Source of the DNA: Solobacterium sp.
GTDB lineage: Bacteria; Bacillota_I; Bacilli_A; Erysipelotrichales; Erysipelotrichaceae
Direction: 5' to 3'
Assembly: GCA_017419465.1 (NCBI GenBank)
Contig: JAFOLE010000025.1
Location: 1-23,260, forward strand
DNA length: 23,260 nt
In this document: positions 1 through 7,289 of the stretch, one piece after another
Position numbering within the stretch: the stretch's first letter is position 1
Layout: every line of letters begins with the position of its first letter
The notes under the pieces: generated by a model
What the model was told of the DNA's origin: nothing
Database searches by the model: none
The model's input: only the letters and a program-made list of their open reading frames with translations
Made by a program: the position numbers and the translations under genes

Positions 1-1
1 A

Positions 2-553
2 ATCATTTCCGCCACCAACCGTGACATGGTCATCAACAACCAGTCGATGAATCTGATTCAGACCAATGCGGCAATCAACTCCGGAAACTCCGGCGGCGGA
101 CTCTTCGACGCAAACGGAAAACTGATCGGTATCGTCAACGCAAAAGACAGCGGCATGACAAGCAGCGGAACCGTGATCGAAGGTCTTGGCTTCGCCATCC
201 CGATCAACACCGCGTATGCGATTGCGACGGAACTGAAGGAAAACGGATATGTTGCCTCCCGTCCGACCATCGGTATCGGCCTTTCCACTCTGGACTCCGA
301 TTACGGCGACTACAAAGCAGGTCTCTATATCACTCAGGTATATGAGGGAAGCGGCGCTGAAGCTGCCGGCCTGCAGGAATATGACCGTATCGTCTCCGTC
401 AACGGAACCACAGTCAACAGCTACACTGACCTTTCCAAACTGCTCACAGACTTCAAGGTCGGCGATGAAATTGAAATGGAAATCGAACGGGAAGGAGATA
501 TTTCCAACGTCACCGTCAAACTGACCGGACCGCTCGAATCCATGCTCAGCTGA
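2..553 (+). CDS. HtrA/DegP-like serine protease, C-terminal part (5' truncated by window)
   Basis: The reading frame is open from base 2, so the true start and the usual N-terminal membrane anchor lie upstream of the window; 183 residues are visible. The first visible residues (ISATNRD) fit the HtrA trypsin-fold strand before the active site, and GNSGGGL a little further on contains the catalytic serine, with a third Gly where most HtrA proteins have Pro. The second half (about residues 80-183) is a single PDZ domain, with the carboxylate-binding region near GIGLSTL and the typical segment GSGAEAAGLQEYDRIVSVNG. Members of this family degrade or refold misfolded envelope proteins outside the membrane. 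The protein stops right after the PDZ domain, so it is the one-PDZ form common in Bacillota. A terminator follows at once. The family call is firm; the exact paralogue is not decidable. Confidence 0.93.
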   Translation: MISATNRDMVINNQSMNLIQTNAAINSGNSGGGLFDANGKLIGIVNAKDSGMTSSGTVIEGLGFAIPINTAYAIATELKENGYVASRPTIGIGLSTLDSDYGDYKAGLYITQVYEGSGAEAAGLQEYDRIVSVNGTTVNSYTDLSKLLTDFKVGDEIEMEIEREGDISNVTVKLTGPLESMLS

Positions 554-565
554 TTCAGCACATAC

Positions 566-593
566 AATCCCCGCATTCCGGCGGGGATTTTTT
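566..593 (+). terminator. Rho-independent terminator after the HtrA-like gene
   Basis: A 9-bp stem (566-574 with 581-589) of AATCCCCGC and its complement encloses a 6-base loop and runs into a T tract (588-593). It lies 13 bases after the protease stop codon. Confidence 0.88.
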
Positions 594-614
594 ATGTTTC
601 GCTTTTTGGTCAAT

Positions 615-643
615 TTGTATTTTGTGCGGATTTTGGATAGGAT
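615..643 (+). promoter_or_regulatory. Candidate sigma-A promoter for the NSS symporter gene
   Basis: TTGTAT at 615-620 and TAGGAT at 638-643 are separated by 17 bases and lie just upstream of the symporter ribosome binding site (GGGGG at 660-665). The upstream gene ends in a terminator, so a promoter is needed here. The hexamers are not perfect, so the exact position is tentative. Confidence 0.45.
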
Positions 644-673
644 AGAACGGATATAACTTAGGGGGATTATCAA

Positions 674-2041
674 ATGAACAACAGCGAACGCGGTTCTTTT
701 ACAGGTAAACTTGGCTTCGTTCTGTCCGCGGCCGGCGCCTCGGTCGGTCTTGGCAATATCTGGCGCTTTCCGTATCTTGCGGCAAAATACGGTGGCGGAA
801 TGTTTCTGCTTATATACATTCTGCTTGCGGTTACCTTCGGCTATACGATGATCGTAGCGGAAACTTCCATCGGCCGCTCTTCCGGAAAAAGTCCGGTCAG
901 CGCCTTCCGCTTCTACTCCTCTTCCAGATCGATGAAATTCGGCGGATGGATCAATGCGGTAATTCCGATCCTGATCGTCCCCTATTACTCGGTCATCGGC
1001 GGATGGGTATGCAAATATCTCTATGAGTTCATCATTCATGACCCGGCACTGATTGCCAACGATACGTTCTTTACGAATTTTATCAGCGGCGGTCCGTCTG
1101 CCGAATTCTGGTTCATTGTCTTTGCGGCCATGACGCTCGGCGTCATCTTCTTGGGTGTTGAAAACGGCATCGAACAGGTTTCGAGAATCATGATGCCGCT
1201 GCTTGTCGTACTTGCGCTTATCATTTCCGGCTACGTGCTCACCCGTCCGGGTGCGCTCGCGGGCGTGAAGTACTTCCTGATCCCCAATTTTTCCGACTTT
1301 TCCTTCATGACGGTTGTCACGGCAATGGGACAGATGTTCTACTCCCTGTCGATTGCGATGGGCATTCTCATCACCTTCGGATCCTACATGAAACGGGATG
1401 TCAGCATCGAAGACTCCACCCGTCAGGTCGAATTCTTCGACACCGCAATTGCGGTCATGGCAGGTCTCATGATCATTCCGGCAGTCTTCTCCTTTTCCGG
1501 AGGAAATCCGGAGGCACTGAATGCCGGTCCTTCTCTGATGTTTATCACCATGCCGAAGATCTTTGCGCAGATGCAGTTCGGAAGAATCATCGGTATCCTG
1601 TTCTTTGCACTCGTACTCTTTGCGGCTCTGACCAGTTCCATTGCGCTGACGGAATGTGCAGTTTCGGTTTTCTCCGATGAACTCCACTGGTCCCGCGCAA
1701 AAGGAACCACCGTTACCGGTATCATCATGATTCTGCTCGGCACGCTGTCCTGTCTTGGATACGGCGTACTGTCATTCATCACACCGCTTGGCATGCCGTT
1801 TCTCGACTTCTTTGATTTCCTGACCAATTCCGTAATGATGCCGGTATCCGCGCTGATGATCTGTATTCTGGTATCACGGTATATGGGTATCGAAACGGTC
1901 GTCTCGGAAGTGCGGACAAACGGTCATCCCTTCCGCCGGGAAGCCATCTTCCGGTTCATGATCCGTTATGTCTGCCCGCTGTTCATTCTGATTATTCTGA
2001 TCAGTTCCGTTGCCAGCGCATTCGGAATCATCACTCTTTAA
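674..2041 (+). CDS. Sodium-dependent transporter, NSS/SNF family
   Basis: A 455-residue multi-pass membrane protein of the neurotransmitter:sodium symporter (LeuT-fold) family. The signature in the first membrane helix, ASVGLGNIWRFPYLAAKYGG (about residues 21-40), carries the unwound segment that binds sodium and substrate. Later helices show other family hallmarks, such as GMGILITFGSYM-like text around residue 230 (here AMGILITFGSYM) and a Ser/Thr-rich stretch ALTSSIALTE near residue 317. The length and about 11-12 hydrophobic helices fit the bacterial branch, which mostly imports amino acids with sodium; the substrate here is not predictable. The ATG at 674 is preceded by a GGGGG ribosome binding site. 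The gene is monocistronic, with a candidate promoter upstream and a bidirectional terminator shared with the converging gene downstream. Confidence 0.93.
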   Translation: MNNSERGSFTGKLGFVLSAAGASVGLGNIWRFPYLAAKYGGGMFLLIYILLAVTFGYTMIVAETSIGRSSGKSPVSAFRFYSSSRSMKFGGWINAVIPILIVPYYSVIGGWVCKYLYEFIIHDPALIANDTFFTNFISGGPSAEFWFIVFAAMTLGVIFLGVENGIEQVSRIMMPLLVVLALIISGYVLTRPGALAGVKYFLIPNFSDFSFMTVVTAMGQMFYSLSIAMGILITFGSYMKRDVSIEDSTRQVEFFDTAIAVMAGLMIIPAVFSFSGGNPEALNAGPSLMFITMPKIFAQMQFGRIIGILFFALVLFAALTSSIALTECAVSVFSDELHWSRAKGTTVTGIIMILLGTLSCLGYGVLSFITPLGMPFLDFFDFLTNSVMMPVSALMICILVSRYMGIETVVSEVRTNGHPFRREAIFRFMIRYVCPLFILIILISSVASAFGIITL

Positions 2042-2050
2042 TCTGCATGT

Positions 2051-2104
2051 AAAAAAAGGTGGCTGCCCTGCGATGATCTTCATTGCAGAACAGCCGCTTT
2101 TTCT
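2051..2104. terminator. Bidirectional terminator between symporter and small membrane protein
   Basis: A long hairpin: GGCTG (2061-2065) pairs with CAGCC (2091-2095), and an inner stem pairs 2068-2076 with 2080-2088 around a 3-base loop. It is flanked by an A tract on the left (2051-2057) and a T tract on the right (2098-2102), so it can terminate transcription from both converging genes. Confidence 0.8.
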
Positions 2105-2337
2105 TATGCCGACCAGGACAGGTAGACGAACAGTGCATTCATGATGATCAGGAATGCCCAGCTTGCGATCTGAACCGTGCGGGACATGTGCTGAATCCGT
2201 GCACGGTACTGAATCGGAAACAGTATTCCCAGCAGAATGAACAGTTCCCATCCCATAATCGTATTGTTGTTTACTTTCAGTATGAACGCAAATACCAGCA
2301 TCACCGCCGTAAACAGCATCCAGAACCAATTTCCCAT
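2104..2337 (-). CDS. Small hypothetical membrane protein (77 aa)
   Basis: I do not recognise a named family. The 77 residues are mostly hydrophobic: about residues 3-21 and 27-42 form two helices, then a short basic loop (RARIQHMSR), then a third helix at about 54-74, so two to three membrane passes are likely. A clear ribosome binding site (AGAGGGG, at 2345-2351 on the complementary strand) precedes the ATG, which argues that it is a real gene. It lies 56 bases downstream of the Mbeg1-like hydrolase on the same strand without an obvious terminator between them, so the two may be cotranscribed. It shares its terminator with the converging symporter gene. Confidence 0.72.
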   Translation of the reverse strand: MGNWFWMLFTAVMLVFAFILKVNNNTIMGWELFILLGILFPIQYRARIQHMSRTVQIASWAFLIIMNALFVYLSWSA

Positions 2338-2393
2338 TTCAATTCCCCTCTTGAATCAATTGTCTATGTATCCGTTATATCACAGGTCTGCAT

Positions 2394-3536
2394 TCATGTT
2401 TTCGAATCCGCATCGGTTTTCTTATTTGCGGCCTGTTTCTTCATCGACTTGAAATACTCATTCCACTCGTCATAAATCTCTTTTCCGGCTTCCGTGAAGT
2501 ACATTTTCGGAAGATCCATCGCCATATCCTTGGCTTCCTTGCTGGCAGAGAAGATGGATTTGAGCACATCCGGCAGATCCTTCATTTTCAGATCACTGAC
2601 CGAAACTGCACCTTTGACCGAAAGACTGTCAAACAGCCAGTCCACAAATTCCTTTCGGCCGTCTTCATCGATATTCTCAATCCAGTTATGAAACGTGCGG
2701 ATCAGCACTTCCGAGCCGACGTCAAACTGCTCCGCAAAACAGAATTCCGGCCCGTCGAGTTTCCAGGTCATCAGATCATGCTGGAGGATGCCGCTGGCAA
2801 TGCTTGAAACGATCTTTGTTGTTTCGGCTTCCATCTGGAACAGACGTCCGATGATGCCGTATACCGGGACAAGTCTTGTGATCAATGGCTTCAGCGCAAG
2901 GATCGACTCGAGCGGATATACATCCGGACTGAACCCGGGGCTGTCGTTGGCATAAATACGCAGAATCTTCCGCTGCTCGGCTGGCTTCAGCTTCGACACA
3001 GCATAAACCGCCAGGTTTCCTCCTTTGGAATGTCCCCCGACATAATATTTTTTTCTTCCCTGCATCGTTCCGGCAAGATACAGTGCCGCGCCGTCCTGTG
3101 CCGGCACGCTCTGAAAACTCATCATGAAGTCTTCCTTCCAGCCGATAATGCTGGAGTCTGTGCCGCGGAATGCAACATAGGAGGTATTCCGGTCCAGTTC
3201 AAAATGAATTGCCGCAAACTGCGTGTAGTTTTTATCAAATATATCCGTGTAATGGGTGAGCTTCAGCTGGCCGAAGCGCTTTGACGCTGCGGCGGCACGA
3301 AAAAATGCATCATCTCCGCCCATTGCGGTAAGCAGCCGGAAACAGTCTTTTTCCGTAATGCCCTCACATGCTTTCTCAAGGGTTATGCCCTTTGAGCTGT
3401 TGGGAAACAGCACCTGCGAGAAATCCACGTAACTGAGCTGACAAAGTACAACACTGTCCGCAAGACAAAACGGGCTGACCTTGAAAGAAAGATCGCCACG
3501 CCAGCGGATATAGTCAAGAATCGTGCAGTCGGCCAT
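2394..3536 (-). CDS. Mbeg1-like (DUF2974) alpha/beta hydrolase, lipase-like
   Basis: A 380-residue protein with an alpha/beta-hydrolase core of the class 3 lipase-like type called Mbeg1-like or DUF2974 in Bacillota. Visible residues are VAFRGTD at about 121-127 (oxyanion region), the nucleophile elbow GGHSKGGNLA at 167-176 with the serine at 170, and NDSPGF at 197-202 as a likely catalytic-acid position. No signal peptide or membrane helix is seen, so it is probably cytoplasmic. The C-terminal 35 residues are rich in Lys, Glu and Asp. Substrates of these proteins are mostly unknown; an ester or lipid is inferred from the fold. The ATG at 3536 has an AGGAAAGGA ribosome binding site about 12 bases upstream. 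The small membrane protein gene follows. Confidence 0.85.
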   Translation of the reverse strand: MADCTILDYIRWRGDLSFKVSPFCLADSVVLCQLSYVDFSQVLFPNSSKGITLEKACEGITEKDCFRLLTAMGGDDAFFRAAAASKRFGQLKLTHYTDIFDKNYTQFAAIHFELDRNTSYVAFRGTDSSIIGWKEDFMMSFQSVPAQDGAALYLAGTMQGRKKYYVGGHSKGGNLAVYAVSKLKPAEQRKILRIYANDSPGFSPDVYPLESILALKPLITRLVPVYGIIGRLFQMEAETTKIVSSIASGILQHDLMTWKLDGPEFCFAEQFDVGSEVLIRTFHNWIENIDEDGRKEFVDWLFDSLSVKGAVSVSDLKMKDLPDVLKSIFSASKEAKDMAMDLPKMYFTEAGKEIYDEWNEYFKSMKKQAANKKTDADSKT

Positions 3537-3607
3537 AGGTCTGTCTGTTTCCTTTCCTGTTTTCAGAATACCACACTCCCCGCCTCAGGGAAGTGACTGC
3601 GCAGTTA

Positions 3608-3637
3608 TGAAAACGCGCCTCCTGCAGGAGACGCGTT
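3608..3637 (-). terminator. Terminator after the DAHP synthase gene
   Basis: An 11-base-arm hairpin with one mismatch (3612-3622 with 3627-3637; loop TGCA) lies just past the aroF-type stop codon. On the minus strand it runs into TTTT. The T tract is short, so termination may be partial. Confidence 0.6.
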
Positions 3638-3646
3638 CGATCATTT

Positions 3647-4687
3647 TCACATTTCCACGGATTCCGCAAGTTCAAGCACAAGCGCTTCGCTCTTTTCCCA
3701 GCCAAGGCACGGGTCGGTAATGGAAAGTCCGTATTCGCTGTCTTCCGGTTTCTGACAGCCGTCGAGAAGATAGCTTTCAATCATCAGGCCTTTCACCATC
3801 GAGCGGATGTCCTGATTCACATGACAGCTGTACATGACATCTTTCGCAATCCGGATCTGTTCGAGATACTGCTTGCCGGAATTGGAATGGTTGCAGTCAA
3901 CGATGACCGCCGGATTGGCAAGTCCGGTTTCCTCGTAGAGGTCAAGCAGACCGCGGAGATCTTCGTAGTGATAGTTCGGCATGGAATGATTGAACTTGTC
4001 CACGTAACCGCGCAGGATCGCATGCGCAAGCGGATTTCCCTTGGTGCGGACTTCCCAGCCGCGGTATACGAACTTCTGCGGGCTCTGTGCAGCAGTAATG
4101 GAGTTCATCATGACAGAGATATCACCGCCGGTCGGATTCTTCATGCCGGCCGGAATGCCGATGCCGCTGGCAACGATACGGTGAAGCTGATCTTCGACGG
4201 AACGCGCACCGACTGCGACATAACTCAGCAGATCGCTGAGATACCGGTGATTCTCCGGATACAGCATTTCTTCTGCACAGGTAAATCCGGTTTCCCGGGC
4301 TACCCGTGTATGCATCTCACGGATGGCGATGATTCCTGCGAGCATGTCCTCTTCCTTGTGCGGATTCGGCTGATGCAGCATGCCTTTATAGCCGGTTCCC
4401 TTTGTGCGGGGCTTGTTGGTATAAACACGCGGAATAATGAAGATCCGGTCCTTTACCTTTTCCTGCAGTTTCGCAAGCCGGTTGATATAATCCAGCACGG
4501 CGTCTTCCCGGTCAGCGGAACACGGACCAATGACAAGCAGAAGACGGTTGTCACGGCCTTCAAAAATATCCCTGATCTGACGGTCACGGTCTTCCTTGAG
4601 TTTCCGGATCGTATCATCCAGGGGGAATTCCTGTTTCAGTTCCTGCGGTGTCGGAAGTTTCCGAATGAATTCCATCTGCATTTCCAT
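3647..4687 (-). CDS. aroF: 3-deoxy-7-phosphoheptulonate (DAHP) synthase, class I
   Basis: This enzyme joins phosphoenolpyruvate and erythrose 4-phosphate in the first step of the shikimate pathway to aromatic amino acids. The protein has about 346 residues, the length of the AroF/AroG/AroH type. Family motifs are GPCSADRED near the N-terminus, RVYTNKPRTKGTGYKG, the KNPTGGD segment, VDCNHSNSGKQ (metal-binding His), and ESYLLDGCQ near the end. The symbol marks the family; which feedback type it is cannot be told. I prefer the ATG at 4687 because GAGG lies 9 bases upstream; a TTG at 4705 and an ATG at 4702 are in frame but lack a ribosome binding site. No other aro genes are nearby, and terminators on both sides suggest a single-gene unit. 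TACAAT upstream (about 4718-4723, minus strand) may be its -10 box. Confidence 0.92.
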   Translation of the reverse strand: MEMQMEFIRKLPTPQELKQEFPLDDTIRKLKEDRDRQIRDIFEGRDNRLLLVIGPCSADREDAVLDYINRLAKLQEKVKDRIFIIPRVYTNKPRTKGTGYKGMLHQPNPHKEEDMLAGIIAIREMHTRVARETGFTCAEEMLYPENHRYLSDLLSYVAVGARSVEDQLHRIVASGIGIPAGMKNPTGGDISVMMNSITAAQSPQKFVYRGWEVRTKGNPLAHAILRGYVDKFNHSMPNYHYEDLRGLLDLYEETGLANPAVIVDCNHSNSGKQYLEQIRIAKDVMYSCHVNQDIRSMVKGLMIESYLLDGCQKPEDSEYGLSITDPCLGWEKSEALVLELAESVEM

Positions 4688-4770
4688 ACTCTGATACCTC
4701 ATCAATCAAACGTACTGATTGTATCTCATTTTCTGTCAGAACCGCTACTGTTTTGCCATTACACAGCCGA

Positions 4771-4793
4771 AAGAAAACCCGGATTATGCCGGG
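4771..4793 (-). terminator. Terminator overlapping the stop codon of the HAD-like gene
   Basis: CCCGG (4778-4782) and CCGGG (4789-4793) enclose a 6-base loop that contains the stop codon of the HAD-like gene. On the minus strand the stem is followed by TTTTCTTTC. The stem is short but GC-only. Confidence 0.6.
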
Positions 4794-5797
4794 CTCTTCG
4801 CTGTCTTTGCGGTGCGTTTTGCACGGGCAGGTTTCTCAGGCGCTGCCGGTTTCTTCGGTGCTGCCTTCTTCTCCTTAACCTGTTTTTCAGGTTTCGCCTG
4901 CTTCTTCGGCTTCGCAGTTTCCTTTTTCACCGGTTTGACGGGTTCTTCTGCTTTTTTCGGAGCTGCTTTCTTCTCCTTCACCGGTTTTGCAGGCTTCTCC
5001 TCTTTTGCCGGTTCTTTCGTTTCTTCCTTTGCCGGTTCTGCGGGGGTTTCCTCTTTCTTCGGTTCCGGTTCGGGTTCGTAAATCTCATAGGCAAACCAGA
5101 GCGGCTGTCCTTTCAGGAGTTTCCGGATCTGCTTGTAATCTGCCGTCACAAAATCCGGGCCGGCTTCGATAATCTGATAGAGCATCTTGGGGTTGCTGTT
5201 GAAGGCAATTGTGAATACTCCGACCATATGTCCGTTCAGGATATGGGTCGGCGTATGGCCGATGTAAATGCATACCTTCTTCTTCAGAAGCTTTGCGCAC
5301 ATGCGAAGCGACTGGCTTCCGGAGAACTCATGTTCCTTCGTGGTGCTTGCGATGATGACATCGATGTACTGCATCAGTCCGGCATGTTCGAGCATGTTTA
5401 CGATGGATGCACGGTTGCGGCTTGAGATGATGCCGACCGGATAACCATTGTCCTTCAGCCACTTCAGAAAGTCGCGGATGCCCGGCATCGGCTGAATCAG
5501 ATCGGACAGATGATAATACTGATACATCCGGTATTCCTTCATTACATGATCAATATCTTCATCCGGGAAAAACTCTTCCAGCATCTTCACGGAAGGCTGA
5601 CCGACGACCCGTTCTTCCTCTTTTTCCGTGAAGCGGCGTCCGTTTCCGAACTGTGAAAACATCTGCCGGTAAGAGGCGAAAATCGCAGGCTCCGTATCCA
5701 TTACTGTTCCGTCAAAACTGAAGATAATTGCCGGCAGTCCGACTTCCTCCTGCCGTTTCCGCAGTGCCTTTGAAGGCTTGTTCTTCTGCTTGCCCAT
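4784..5797 (-). CDS. Degenerate HAD-fold protein with long Lys/Pro/Ala/Glu tail
   Basis: The first 240 of 337 residues follow the phosphoglycolate-phosphatase/beta-phosphoglucomutase branch of the HAD superfamily. Motif I reads IIFSFDGTVMDTEPA, with Ser27 where the nucleophile Asp belongs; Asp29, the general acid, is kept. Motif II is present (GIISSRN, about 122-128). The motif III Lys appears lost (EFSGSQS where a KPxPD-like stretch is expected). Motif IV reads YIGHTPTHI (178-186), with His181 and His185 in place of the two usual Asp metal ligands. It is therefore probably not an active phosphatase. Residues 240-337 are a low-complexity tail rich in Lys, Pro, Ala and Glu, becoming strongly basic; VKEKKAAPKK occurs twice. 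Such tails often contact nucleic acid or acidic partners, but here that is inference. The ATG has a strong AAAGGAG site. The gene is flanked by terminators and is probably transcribed alone. Confidence 0.85.
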   Translation of the reverse strand: MGKQKNKPSKALRKRQEEVGLPAIIFSFDGTVMDTEPAIFASYRQMFSQFGNGRRFTEKEEERVVGQPSVKMLEEFFPDEDIDHVMKEYRMYQYYHLSDLIQPMPGIRDFLKWLKDNGYPVGIISSRNRASIVNMLEHAGLMQYIDVIIASTTKEHEFSGSQSLRMCAKLLKKKVCIYIGHTPTHILNGHMVGVFTIAFNSNPKMLYQIIEAGPDFVTADYKQIRKLLKGQPLWFAYEIYEPEPEPKKEETPAEPAKEETKEPAKEEKPAKPVKEKKAAPKKAEEPVKPVKKETAKPKKQAKPEKQVKEKKAAPKKPAAPEKPARAKRTAKTAKSPA

Positions 5798-5822
5798 GAT
5801 AGCTCCTTTGCAATTTCAATTA

Positions 5823-5850
5823 GAAAAAATACTGAGATCTTACTCTCAGT
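5823..5850 (-). terminator. Terminator after the LarC-kinase gene
   Basis: A perfect 7-bp stem ACTGAGA/TCTCAGT (5831-5837 with 5844-5850), followed on the minus strand by TATTTTTTC. It lies 12 bases after the stop codon at 5862 and before the HAD-like gene. Confidence 0.82.
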
Positions 5851-5861
5851 ATATCTCAAAT

Positions 5862-7244
5862 TCATTCGTGCATCGAAGTATTAATATGAAGATCCGCGGT
5901 TTCCGATACGGAACACCCGGAGAAATACTTCTCTTCCAGCGGGATCCACCGGTCAATGAATGCCTGCAGTTTTTCCCTGCCGCTGCGCGCTTCGATACGG
6001 CGCAGCTGTTCCTCGGCGGAAACATCAAAGAAGATTTTCAGATCATACAGGTCCCGCAGCTCCGGATGCAGAGAGTAAGACCCCTCCACAATCACAAGAT
6101 CACTCAGCGGAACGGAGACCGTCTCACCAAGTTCCATTTTTGAACAGTCAAACCGGCGGTAGTTTACGGGTTTTCCCTCACGGAGCGGAATCAGTACTTC
6201 CTCCTTCAGGCGCTCCCGGTCGAGATTTCCACCCGGTTCGGCATAGCGCTCGGGTGTGCGCTGTTCGGGCCGCAGGAAGAAATCATCCGCATGGACAACT
6301 GTCCAGCCATACTGTTCCTGCAGAAGCTTTGCGGCGGTTGTCTTTCCGGAAGCACACCGGCCGTCAATTGCGGCAATCAGCGGACGCTTTGTACGTGTCT
6401 CAAGAAGGTGCGTCAGATGCGCCTTCAATGTCTCCATATAGGGATATTCCTGTCCATGTGCCAGTTCGTTGTTCATTGTCTGATTCCTTTCTGCCAGCTG
6501 AATCAGCTGTGCCGACGCATACCCGCGAAGACCGGTATCACGCATGCCTGCACCGTATCCTTCCGCAAGTACACGATACTCTACCGGCAGCGACTCTGCC
6601 GTACGGACGGCCGCCGCAATCGCAGCGCCGGTCGGCGTCAGGATTTCTCCCGAGGCATCTGCCCGTTTCAGCGGAAGCCGGTTTGCGGAAAGAATGTTCC
6701 GCACTGCCGGAACCGGAACTTCCAGTTCCCCGTGATCACACTGAACGGTTCCCCGTCCCTCATAGAGGGAATCGATCACGGCACCGCCAATGCCGAGCCG
6801 GTCATAACAGACACTGAATGCGATCACATCCGCAATGGAAGGCAGTGAGGCAACTTCATGAAAATGAACTTCCTCCGCCGGCATGTCATGGGCAATTGCC
6901 TCAGCCCGGGCAATGATGTCATATACATGATATGCCAGAGCACGTGCGGAAGCCGTCATGGATGCTTCATCGATGATGGCCTTCACTTCCTTCAGCGTGC
7001 GGTGAAGATGTGCCGGCTTCTTCCAATTCGGATCGATCGGATGCACATAAAAATGCCGGCACGTTCTGTCCTGTTTCCTGATGGTTTCAAATCCGGCTTC
7101 ATATCCATGCGTTTTCAGAAACGAAAGCGCCTCAAGAACCGTATCGTCGTCATTCAGAAGATCCGCCATTACCCCTGCGGCCATATCGCCGCTCAGTCCT
7201 GCGGAACAGTCCAGTACCAGCATGTTTTTATTTGTTGAAGTCAT
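5862..7244 (-). CDS. LarC N-terminal domain fused to a uridine-kinase-like P-loop domain
   Basis: One 460-residue frame with two parts. Residues 8-250 match the first half of LarC (DUF111), the protein that inserts nickel into the pincer cofactor of lactate racemase: LDCSAGLSGDM (11-21), HFHEVASLPSIADVI (127-141), GRGTVQCDHG (163-172), and LTPTGAAIA (202-210). The second LarC half, which normally follows, is absent. From about residue 257 the protein is a uridine-kinase/phosphoribulokinase-like P-loop domain: Walker A GRCASGKT (295-302), HADDFF (318-323), and VIVEGSYSL. An AAAGGA site lies 8 bases before an in-frame ATG at 6476, exactly at the junction, so a separate 204-residue kinase could also be made. 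Neither in-frame ATG at the 5' end (7244, 7223) has a ribosome binding site. No other lar genes are in the window. Domain calls are firm; function is open. Confidence 0.85.
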   Translation of the reverse strand: MTSTNKNMLVLDCSAGLSGDMAAGVMADLLNDDDTVLEALSFLKTHGYEAGFETIRKQDRTCRHFYVHPIDPNWKKPAHLHRTLKEVKAIIDEASMTASARALAYHVYDIIARAEAIAHDMPAEEVHFHEVASLPSIADVIAFSVCYDRLGIGGAVIDSLYEGRGTVQCDHGELEVPVPAVRNILSANRLPLKRADASGEILTPTGAAIAAAVRTAESLPVEYRVLAEGYGAGMRDTGLRGYASAQLIQLAERNQTMNNELAHGQEYPYMETLKAHLTHLLETRTKRPLIAAIDGRCASGKTTAAKLLQEQYGWTVVHADDFFLRPEQRTPERYAEPGGNLDRERLKEEVLIPLREGKPVNYRRFDCSKMELGETVSVPLSDLVIVEGSYSLHPELRDLYDLKIFFDVSAEEQLRRIEARSGREKLQAFIDRWIPLEEKYFSGCSVSETADLHINTSMHE

Positions 7245-7253
7245 AACAGTCCG

Positions 7254-7262
7254 ATTATAGCA
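7254..7262 (-). promoter_or_regulatory. Extended -10 promoter immediately upstream of the LarC-kinase ATG
   Basis: On the minus strand the sequence TGCTATAAT ends 9 bases before the ATG at 7244. The -10 box is perfect and carries the TGn extension, but no good -35 is seen. With usual spacing, transcription would start 2-4 bases before the ATG, giving an almost leaderless mRNA. Confidence 0.5.
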
Positions 7263-7289
7263 GACACGGTTCGAATTGTACTATGCCTG

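Noticed and set aside
3821..4029. Frames within the DAHP synthase region as possible small genes
   Set aside because: They are out-of-frame readings of a conserved enzyme and lack start signals.
4789..5080. Repeated KPAE-type codons considered as a DNA repeat array
   Set aside because: The repetition is degenerate at the DNA level and follows from a low-complexity protein tail; unit length is not constant.
3821..5425. A 534-codon open frame on the plus strand, Phe/Leu/Arg-rich in part
   Set aside because: It lies opposite the DAHP synthase and HAD-like genes, whose families are clear; the Phe/Arg-rich stretch is simply the complement of the Lys/Glu/Pro tail codons. No ribosome binding site.
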